This document shows, piece after piece, positions 1-4,691 of a stretch of DNA of 6,027 nucleotides. Below the pieces are notes generated by a model. It searched no databases and was not told the DNA's origin. It was given only the letters and a program-made list of their open reading frames with translations. The DNA lies in the NCBI GenBank assembly GCA_000715685.1, contig KL569446.1, positions 26,728 through 32,754 of the forward strand. Reading direction: 5' to 3'. The stretch's first letter is position 1, and every line of letters begins with the position of its first letter. Made by a program: the position numbers and the translations under genes. Source of the stretch: Streptomyces lilacinus. Its GTDB lineage: Bacteria; Actinomycetota; Actinomycetes; Streptomycetales; Streptomycetaceae.

Positions 1-17
1 ATGTGTATAAGAGACAG
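1..17 (+). other. Tn5 mosaic-end / Nextera adapter remnant (left)
   Basis: ATGTGTATAAGAGACAG is 17 of the 19 bases of the Tn5 mosaic end (AGATGTGTATAAGAGACAG) used in tagmentation libraries. The same sequence is found reverse-complemented at the other end of the window. It is library adapter and not genome sequence. Reading frames that start in it give the artefactual N-termini MCIRDS and MYKRQ. Biological sequence begins at base 18. Confidence 0.97.
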
Positions 18-1016
18 CTCCCCGGTGTCGAGGCGAGTGGGCGCCGGCGGCGGCAACGGGCGGGTGTGCTCGTCGGCCATCGCGACCGCGGCACCCCGGT
101 CCGTGCTCAGCGACCGCCCGTGCGCCTCGTACGCGGCGATCAGCGCCGTCCACCGCACCGGAAGCCAGTGGTGGTCGCTCCGCTGCGGGGCCGCCCGATC
201 GGCTCCCTCCAGGAAGCGCACCAACAGGCCGTCGAGGGCCGGGCGGTCCTTGGGATCGAAGGCCAGGCAGGGACGGATCAGCGGGTCCAGTTCCGCGGGC
301 AGCCCGGCCAGGTCGAGCCTGCCGGTCTGCACCCGGGCCAGCCGCTGGAGGGGCCCGTCGGACGTCTCGGGGTAGGGCGCGCGGCCCACGGCGAGGTGGA
401 AGAGCGTCGCCCCCAGCGAGAACACGTCCGACGCCTTGGTCGAGCTCTTGCCGAGCGCCTGCTCGGGCGAGGTGTAGTCGATGGTGCCCAGCGTCAACGA
501 CGTCGTCGTCTTGTCGAGCGCGTGCGAGATCCCGAAGTCGATGACCAGGGGCCCGGTCAGGGGCAGCAGAATGTTCTGGGGCTTGACGTCACGGTGGACG
601 ACGCCCTTGCCGTGCAGCGCCAGCAGGGCCTGTACGGTTCCCGCCGCGACCCAGGGCAGAGCGGCTGGCGGCAACGGCCCCGCCTCGCGGACCAGGTCGC
701 CGAGGGAGGGCGCGGGCACGTACTCGATCGCCATCCACGGCCGCCGCGCCCGCGCGTCCGCGTCGAGCACGCGCGCCGTGTACGCGCTGTCCACGCGCCG
801 CGCCAGCTCCACCTCGCGGGCGAACCGCTTGCGGTCGGGCTCGCTGATGACGCCCTCCGTGAGCAGCGTCTTCACGGCGACGAGCGGGCCGTCGGCCGTG
901 GCCCTCGCCAGGTAGATCCGTCCCATGCCGCCCGTGGTGAGCCGCCACAGCAACCGATACGACCCGAGCCGCTTCGGATCGTCCTCGCCGAGCGGCCTGA
1001 TGCCTATGCCGGACAT
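18..1016 (-). CDS. Ser/Thr protein kinase (Hanks-type, PknB-like), C-terminus cut off
   Basis: Phosphorylates Ser/Thr residues of protein substrates, which are unknown here. I translated the minus strand from ATG at 1016-1014 and found 333 codons with no stop before the adapter at base 17. The kinase domain spans about residues 20-270: Gly-rich loop TTGGMGRIYLA (27-37), VAVK with catalytic Lys49, helix-C Glu68, HRDVKPQN (141-148, Asp143), DFG (160-162), activation segment GTIDYTSPEQ (177-186), DVFSLGATLFHLAVG and a late DPKDRP motif. The usual first Gly of the loop is Thr27, but the later glycines and all catalytic residues are present, so it should be active. A Pro-rich linker begins near residue 322. 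Any transmembrane or sensor part would lie beyond the break, so a soluble or membrane form cannot be told apart. A GGAAGG ribosome site at 1032-1027 lies 10 bases before the ATG. The gene follows the DUF397 genes on the same strand after a 54-base gap and may be co-transcribed with them. Confidence 0.93.
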
Positions 1017-1045
1017 CCCCCGTCGCCCTTCCCCCGGCCGCCGTT

Positions 1046-1061
1046 GCCGGCACGCGCCGGC
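1046..1061 (-). other. GC hairpin between DUF397 gene and kinase gene
   Basis: GCCGGC (1046-1051), a four-base loop and GCCGGC (1056-1061) form a perfect 6-bp stem in the 54-base gap after the DUF397 stop (1071) and before the kinase start (1016). It could act as a weak terminator or attenuator separating the kinase from the upstream operon. There is no T-tract, and such short palindromes arise easily in GC-rich DNA, so the role is uncertain. Confidence 0.3.
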
Positions 1062-1070
1062 GCGGGCGGA

Positions 1071-1307
1071 TCAACTGGCCCCAGGGCCCCCTGCGTTGAG
1101 TGTGCGGCACCTGTGCGTGACACGACAACTGGGCAGGCGCCCGGCCTTGGTTGCGCGTATGAGCGCGCGCAGGGACGCCGGGGTGACGGCGAGGACGGTG
1201 TTGGGGGTCTCGCTTTCGCGCACGAAGTAGTTGTCCTGGGCGCCGGCGCCCAGGCTGAGGCAGTTCGAAGAATCACCGCAGTAGCTGGCCTTATGCCACG
1301 TGGTCAC
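1071..1307 (-). CDS. DUF397 domain protein (second of a tandem pair)
   Basis: A 78-residue protein. Residues 4-58 match the DUF397 pattern: WHKASY (4-9), SNC (14-16), VRESETP (29-35) and ASLRALIRATKAGRL (44-58). A 20-residue tail after the domain (59-78) is absent from the neighbouring copy. DUF397 proteins are small actinomycete proteins usually encoded beside XRE-DUF5753 regulators. They belong to the group of small developmental proteins around AbaA OrfD and the whiJ cluster, and have been described as the partner in Scr1/Scr2-like toxin-antitoxin-like pairs. Their biochemistry is poorly known and I assign no activity. The start is GTG at 1307-1305, supported by a GGAGGGG ribosome site 7 bases upstream that lies inside the end of the preceding gene. 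The gene overlaps that DUF397 gene by 17 bases, which suggests coupled translation. Cys10 replaces the Ser found at this place in the first copy. Confidence 0.88.
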   Translation of the reverse strand: MTTWHKASYCGDSSNCLSLGAGAQDNYFVRESETPNTVLAVTPASLRALIRATKAGRLPSCRVTHRCRTLNAGGPGAS

Positions 1308-1515
1308 GACTACCCCTCCCGGTGAGCAGCTGTCCCGCCTTGGCGGCCCGTATCAGCGCGCCCAGCGAGGCGGCGTTGGTGACGAGGACAAGGCCGGGGT
1401 CATCACTCTCGCGGAGTCTGATGCTGGCGTCGATGCCCATGGCGACGTTGACGCAGTTGGCCGCGTTCGCGCTGTAGGAGGACTTACGCCAGTGGTACCT
1501 GAGCACACTGCTCAC
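1291..1515 (-). CDS. DUF397 domain protein (first of a tandem pair)
   Basis: A 74-residue protein almost entirely made of a DUF397 domain: WRKSSYS (9-15), NC (20-21), LRESDDP (34-40) and ASLGALIRAAKAGQL (49-63). Over a gap-free 55-residue stretch it is identical to the following DUF397 protein at 25 positions by my own count, so the two are paralogues from a duplication. It begins three bases after the stop of the XRE-DUF5753 gene, the standard order for this pair; by inference it modulates that regulator. The GTG at 1515 abuts the only SD-like sequence (GAAGG), leaving no spacer. GTG at 1506-1504 has a 9-base spacer from GAAGG and would give a protein three residues shorter (starting at V4), so the true start may be 1506, or translation may depend on coupling to the upstream gene. 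TAA stop at 1293-1291. Confidence 0.9.
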   Translation of the reverse strand: MSSVLRYHWRKSSYSANAANCVNVAMGIDASIRLRESDDPGLVLVTNAASLGALIRAAKAGQLLTGRGSRDHVA

Positions 1516-1518
1516 CCT

Positions 1519-2373
1519 TCACACACTGAGTAGCAGGCCGTGGATAAAGTCTCGCGACTTGACCGGATCGAGCGACGCCTCTTCCATCCGGTCGACGACA
1601 GCCCTGTACGTAGCCAAATCGGCGTCGGCATCAGCGAACCGAATACCCGGGGCCACGTCGAGCTGCACCGTGTCGAGCTGTGGGACGGGGCCAAGGACAT
1701 AATCGAACGACTGCCCCGTGCCTGAGAACGTCCCGCCCCCAGCAAACGGAACGACCCGGATGGTGATGTTGTCCATCTCGCTCATCGTGATGAGATGTTC
1801 GAGCTGACCACGGACTGTGGCCAAGCCTCCGAACTCCATACGCAGAGCGGCCTCGTGGATGATCGCGGCGTACGGCACAGGGTTTTCGCGATGCAGGACA
1901 CCCTGCCGCTTCATCCTGTGCGACAGCCGGTGTTCCACGTCGTATGCCCGCATCGGCTGAGCCGCGCTTTGAAACACCGCACGAGCATGATCGGGCGTCT
2001 GAAGCAGGCCCGGGATGTGGATCACTAGGCAGGCTCGGATTCCATAGGCATGATGCTCCAACTCGGCCAAGTCGGCGTAGCCGACCGGCAGGTACTCCCG
2101 ATACTCGTCCCACCAGCCGCGCGTGCGCCCGCCCGTCATGTCGGCCAAGGCGTCGGCCAGCTTGTCGTCCGCGCACGAGTAGCTGCGGGCCATCGCCCGC
2201 ACCCGGTCGGCACTCACCGCATGGCGGCCGGCCTCGATCATGCTCATTCGCGCTTGCTGAAACCCGAAGCGCGCGGCCGCCGCAGTCGAGGAAAGTCCCG
2301 CACGCTCGCGGAGCTTGCGCAGCTCGGTGCCCAGGCGGCGTTGCCTGAGCGTGGGTGGGTGGGTCGCTGGCAT
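1519..2373 (-). CDS. XRE-family HTH regulator with DUF5753 domain (WhiJ / Scr1-type)
   Basis: A DNA-binding regulator of 284 residues from ATG 2373. Residues about 14-68 form an XRE/Cro helix-turn-helix (LGTELRKLRERAGLS, FGFQQARMSMIEAGR). WWDEY (87-91) leads into a DUF5753 domain (about 95-280) with the signature IPGLLQTPDHARA (120-132), a mid-domain EAALRMEFGG and the NITIRVVPF strand. Proteins of this architecture include WhiJ of Streptomyces coelicolor and the Scr1-family antitoxin-like regulators; they pair with DUF397 proteins, as here. It is likely to bind the divergent region 2374-2609 and control itself and the ATPase gene, by inference. An in-frame GTG at 2418 would add 15 residues but has no ribosome site. 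ATG 2373 has GTGAGG closely upstream and starts just before the conserved helix; GTG 2382 is a further option. The TGA stop at 1521-1519 lies three bases before the next gene. Confidence 0.92.
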   Translation of the reverse strand: MPATHPPTLRQRRLGTELRKLRERAGLSSTAAAARFGFQQARMSMIEAGRHAVSADRVRAMARSYSCADDKLADALADMTGGRTRGWWDEYREYLPVGYADLAELEHHAYGIRACLVIHIPGLLQTPDHARAVFQSAAQPMRAYDVEHRLSHRMKRQGVLHRENPVPYAAIIHEAALRMEFGGLATVRGQLEHLITMSEMDNITIRVVPFAGGGTFSGTGQSFDYVLGPVPQLDTVQLDVAPGIRFADADADLATYRAVVDRMEEASLDPVKSRDFIHGLLLSV

Positions 2374-2482
2374 GGGCCTCACTGTAGGGCCGCCACGGCT
2401 TGCGACTCTGTCACCCACACGAGGGGTTATGCGTAGCCCTCCGAATGAAGCGGTGTTAACCCTACGGCGGCTCCCCTACCGT

Positions 2483-2500
2483 GTGAGCCAGGCCACTCAC
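2483..2500. promoter_or_regulatory. Candidate operator dyad
   Basis: GTGAG (2483-2487) and CTCAC (2496-2500) are inverted around 8 bases, giving an 18-base dyad just downstream of the proposed plus-strand -10 element (2477-2482). The position suits a repressor site on the ATPase promoter, and XRE regulators generally bind such dyads. Five-base arms are short, so chance is a fair alternative. Confidence 0.25.
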
Positions 2501-2597
2501 CGCACCCCGGCCCGCCGCGAACGCGGAAGCGCACCGTCCTGCCCGACAACGGGCGGACCGGCAATGACACCGCGCGGCAAGGCGACAACCTCCCCAC

Positions 2598-2603
2598 AAG
2601 GAG
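2598..2603 (+). promoter_or_regulatory. Ribosome binding site of the ATPase gene
   Basis: AAGGAG lies six bases before ATG 2610. It is the strongest Shine-Dalgarno sequence in the window and fixes the start of the ATPase gene. Confidence 0.85.
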
Positions 2604-2609
2604 CCACTC

Positions 2610-3089
2610 ATGGCAACCGTATCGCCGGAGAACCCCTGGTCCTACTCGCTCACCCTTCCGCATGACCCGCGCTCCGCGCGGATCGCGCGGATCACGTTGC
2701 GCGGGGTGATGGAGAGCCACGGCATGGACGAACTCGCCGACGTGACCGAGCTCGTGGTCAGCGAGCTCGTCACGAACGCATACCTCTACTCCGACGGCCC
2801 GGCCGAAATCCGCCTGCGACAAGTGCACGAGGACAACATCCGCATCAGCATCTGGGACACGAACCCGGACATCCCCACAGCCTTCGAGCGGCGCCACACG
2901 CGCCCCGGCACGCACAACGTGCCCGAGATCGACCTCGAGGCGGCCTGCGGGCGCGGGCTGTTGATCGTGCGGCTGTGTGCCGAGGCATGGGGCAGCTGGT
3001 CGGTGGACAAGGCGTTCCCTGGGCTGGCCGGCAAGATGCTGTGGTGCGAGCTCAGTACGAAGTCGAGCGTGCTCGGCATCGCGGCGTGA
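2610..3089 (+). CDS. RsbW/SpoIIAB-like ATP-binding protein (HATPase, anti-sigma-factor-like)
   Basis: A 159-residue soluble protein with a GHKL/HATPase fold and no membrane segment. N-box: VVSELVTNAYLYS (49-61, with Glu52 and Asn56). G1 box: WDTNPD (82-87, Asp83). G2 box: CGRGLLIVRLCAEAWG (113-128). The closing GKMLWCEL strand is typical of actinomycete regulators of this type. RsbW/SpoIIAB proteins are kinases that hold a sigma factor or phosphorylate an anti-anti-sigma factor; no partner is encoded here, so the target is unknown. It is transcribed away from the XRE-DUF5753/DUF397 genes. This matches the whiJ/abaA-type module, in which an RsbW-like gene, an XRE regulator and a DUF397 gene sit together. 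The start is certain because of the AAGGAG site, and the gene ends at TGA 3087-3089 with a hairpin 27 bases later, so it is probably monocistronic. It could instead lack kinase activity and act only by binding, as is suspected for many Streptomyces copies. Confidence 0.92.
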   Translation: MATVSPENPWSYSLTLPHDPRSARIARITLRGVMESHGMDELADVTELVVSELVTNAYLYSDGPAEIRLRQVHEDNIRISIWDTNPDIPTAFERRHTRPGTHNVPEIDLEAACGRGLLIVRLCAEAWGSWSVDKAFPGLAGKMLWCELSTKSSVLGIAA

Positions 3090-3116
3090 GACGAGCCACA
3101 GAACACGGGCTCCACC

Positions 3117-3145
3117 CGGCCATCACCCCCACATGGTGATGGCCG
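3117..3145 (+). terminator. Hairpin terminator after the ATPase gene
   Basis: CGGCCATCACC (3117-3127) and GGTGATGGCCG (3135-3145) form a perfect 11-bp stem with a 7-base loop, starting 27 bases after the ATPase stop. There is no clear T-tract, which is common for Streptomyces terminators. The symmetry would let it work in both directions. Confidence 0.8.
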
Positions 3146-3404
3146 AAAGCCGTCGCATGGGCCGACCAGCCCCACCCCACCGCACATGTCGCGTGATCGT
3201 CGCGACTCCCCCGAGCGCGTGCCATGGGACACACGCTAGAGGGCAATGTCAGCCACCACGAAAAACCCCGGCACAACGGCCGGAAACCGACCCGCTTCTA
3301 GCGCGTATTGATGCTAGGACTCCCGTTCGAGCGGCCGCCAATAATCTGTTACTACTGGGGGTAGCTCTTGCGTTCGAGGGGTTCCCTCGTGGTGGGATGA
3401 GCTG
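3146..3404. promoter_or_regulatory. Intergenic region upstream of the DUF2993 gene
   Basis: No gene or structural RNA is recognised in these 259 bases. The second half is markedly AT-richer than the rest of the window, especially 3340-3356 (TAATCT at 3342-3347 and TTACTACT at 3349-3356), where a -10 element for the DUF2993 gene may lie; no convincing -35 is visible. Three CTAG tetramers (3236, 3298, 3314), a sequence rare in such genomes, lie within 82 bases. CGCTAGA (3234-3240) and TCTAGCG (3297-3303) form a perfect 7-base inverted repeat, and CTAGC (3298-3302) can also pair with GCTAG (3313-3317). CCGGC (3268-3272) and GCCGG (3279-3283) form a small hairpin. Confidence 0.4.
3375..3389 (+). 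promoter_or_regulatory. Leader hairpin just before the DUF2993 start codon
   Basis: CGAGGG (3375-3380), loop GTT and CCCTCG (3384-3389) form a perfect 6-bp stem ending 15 bases before ATG 3405. The purine-rich GGTGGGATGAG stretch that must serve as ribosome site follows at once, so the hairpin could affect ribosome access or insulate the site. The function is inferred from position only. Confidence 0.35.
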
Positions 3405-4679
3405 ATGCGCATCCCCACACGCATACCTTCCCGTCCCCCCAACCCCTATGAAGAACTCGCTTCACTGGCGGACCCCGACCCCTCCACGGACCCCGCCGAC
3501 ACCCTCACCGATCTCCCCATCACCCCCGCCCGCATCGTCGCGGACGAACCCTGGTCACCCCCCAACCACCGCCGCCGCGGCCCCCGATCAGCCCGGAACC
3601 GGGACCGGAACCGGCGCCGACGCCGACGCCGACGCCGTAAAGGCAGCAGCCGCCCGTACCGGCGTGCGACCAAACTGCTCATCGCCGCCCTCTCCGGCAT
3701 CGCCTTCCTCCTCCTCGCCGACCGCTGCGCCGCGATGTACGCCGAGAAGAAGGCGCAGCAGAAGCTGCAACAGGCCCTGCACCTGGCCGCCGAGCCACAA
3801 GTCGACATTCGCGGCTTCCCCTTCCTCACCCAGGTGCTGACCCGGCACCTGCACCAGGTCGACGTCACCGTCCCCGACGTCGCCGCCGACCGCGTGTCGC
3901 TCGCGAAGGTGCAGGTCAGCGCCCGCGACATCCGGCTCACCGGAAAGGGGAACCTCCCCACCGGCATCCGCGGCGCCGTCGTCGGCAGACTCGACGGGAA
4001 CGTCCTGCTCTCGTTCGAGGACATGAACCGCGAACTGGGCGCCTCGCAGGTCAAGTTCAGCGATCTCGGGGACAACGCCGTCGCCGCCAAGGGCAAGCTC
4101 ACCATCGCCGGCCAGGAACTGGTCGTACGGGCCAGAGCGCACCTCCGGCGCACCGGCGACGACGGGATCGGCACGGACATCGAGGGCATGAGCCTCGACA
4201 TCCCCCGGATCGCGACCTACCGCCCGTCCGACAAGGACAAGCGGCTCGTCCTGCACCGCGAGGCAGCGGAAAGCATCGCCAAGGACGCCGCGAAGGTGAA
4301 GGCGATGCTGTCGGTGCCGGCAATAGCGGCCCGGCTCGGCGTACCCCCGGAGGCCGTGGCGGCCGCGCTGCGCAGCGAGGAGCGGTTGCACGAGGTGACG
4401 GGCGCGCCCCGCTTCGTCGAGGCGCTGACGCGCCTGAACCTCGTGGACGTGCTCACCGATCACCCGTGGCTGCTGAAGAAGCTCGGCGTCGACCCCGAGT
4501 TCCTCGCCTCGCTCACCCGGCTCCAGCCGCCGGAGCTGGCCGAGCGGCTGTCCCTCTCCTTCCGCCTGCCCACGCAGGCACAGGACCAGGGCCTGCGCCT
4601 GCGCGACGTCACGGTGGAAAGGGACGGCATCCGCGCCGATCTGTCGGCGCGGGCCGTAGCACTCGGCGACGGCAAATGA
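3405..4679 (+). CDS. Membrane-anchored DUF2993 (LmeA-like) protein with Pro/Arg-rich N-terminus
   Basis: A 424-residue protein. Residues 1-60 are Pro/Asp-rich and disordered-looking; 64-79 form a strongly basic tract with nine consecutive arginines (70-78); 90-105 (KLLIAALSGIAFLLLA) form one membrane segment. By the positive-inside rule the basic side is cytoplasmic and residues 106-424 lie outside. The outer part begins AEKKAQQKLQQAL and continues with VDIRGFPFLTQVL and VSLAKVQVSARDIRLTG, the typical start of DUF2993. This domain occurs in LmeA, a mycobacterial phospholipid-binding envelope protein needed for normal lipomannan; a lipid-binding role here is inferred. At 424 residues it is longer than simple family members because of the N-terminal extension. 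ATG 3405 is the only ATG/GTG start after the in-frame stop at 3342; its ribosome site is weak and the next in-frame Met (111) is beyond the membrane segment. It appears monocistronic and converges on the histidine kinase gene. Confidence 0.88.
   Translation: MRIPTRIPSRPPNPYEELASLADPDPSTDPADTLTDLPITPARIVADEPWSPPNHRRRGPRSARNRDRNRRRRRRRRRKGSSRPYRRATKLLIAALSGIAFLLLADRCAAMYAEKKAQQKLQQALHLAAEPQVDIRGFPFLTQVLTRHLHQVDVTVPDVAADRVSLAKVQVSARDIRLTGKGNLPTGIRGAVVGRLDGNVLLSFEDMNRELGASQVKFSDLGDNAVAAKGKLTIAGQELVVRARAHLRRTGDDGIGTDIEGMSLDIPRIATYRPSDKDKRLVLHREAAESIAKDAAKVKAMLSVPAIAARLGVPPEAVAAALRSEERLHEVTGAPRFVEALTRLNLVDVLTDHPWLLKKLGVDPEFLASLTRLQPPELAERLSLSFRLPTQAQDQGLRLRDVTVERDGIRADLSARAVALGDGK
3595..3638 (+). 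repeat. Hexanucleotide tandem repeats encoding the Arg tract
   Basis: GGAACC, GGGACC, GGAACC (3595-3612) is followed by GCCGAC three times plus a partial unit (3616-3637). Both are 6-base units, so a gain or loss of a unit keeps the reading frame and changes the protein by two residues. The second array reads as alternating CGC and CGA codons; CGA is otherwise uncommon in such genomes. It encodes most of the nine-arginine run next to the membrane segment. Confidence 0.8.
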
Positions 4680-4691
4680 CGTCCGACGTCA
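4677..4691. terminator. Stop-to-stop inverted repeat between convergent genes
   Basis: TGACGT (4677-4682), CCG, ACGTCA (4686-4691) is a perfect 6-bp dyad whose outer triplets are exactly the two stop codons: TGA of the DUF2993 gene and, on the minus strand, TGA of the histidine kinase gene. Only 9 bases lie between the stops. It might act as a small bidirectional terminator, but the stem is short and has no T-tract. The symmetry is seen directly; the function is inferred. Confidence 0.4.

Larger units (their letters stand above)
2374..2609. promoter_or_regulatory. Divergent control region between XRE-DUF5753 and ATPase genes
   Basis: These 236 bases separate two divergent gene starts and must hold both promoters. 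Locally AT-richer DNA lies at 2424-2462. On the minus strand TTAACA (2459-2454), close to TTGACA, is followed after 18 bases by TACGCA (2435-2430), a possible promoter for the regulator operon. On the plus strand GTTAAC (2455-2460), 16 bases, then TACCGT (2477-2482) is a possible promoter for the ATPase gene. The two would share the GTTAAC core. GGGTTA (2424-2429) and TAACCC (2457-2462) are inverted, as are CGTAG (2432-2436) and CTACG (2462-2466); these are candidate half-sites for the XRE protein. All elements are by eye and weak individually. Confidence 0.4.

Noticed and set aside
1..1325. Long plus-strand frames (3-1325 and 1-375) that look like Arg/Pro-rich proteins starting MYKRQ or MCIRDS
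   Set aside because: They start inside the adapter and are antisense to the kinase and DUF397 genes. Composition is low-complexity, as expected for shadows in GC-rich DNA.
2373..2418. The longer form of the XRE regulator starting at GTG 2418
   Set aside because: No ribosome site precedes it and the extra 15 residues have no family-like features. ATG 2373 is better placed, though the matter is not settled.
2427..2915. A 162-residue minus-strand frame across the divergent region and the ATPase gene
   Set aside because: It is antisense to the well-supported ATPase gene and covers its promoter; it has no domain signature.
3331..3338. A NotI site (GCGGCCGC) suggesting a cloning junction
   Set aside because: This octamer is expected by chance in DNA of this composition. 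No vector sequence adjoins it.
3321..3400. A tRNA-like stretch with two GTTCGAG motifs (3325, 3372)
   Set aside because: No acceptor stem, anticodon arm or D-arm can be folded around either motif.
3588..4463. A 291-residue minus-strand frame opposite the DUF2993 gene
   Set aside because: No recognisable domain and no ribosome site. The plus-strand frame has a membrane segment and a family match, so this is a shadow.
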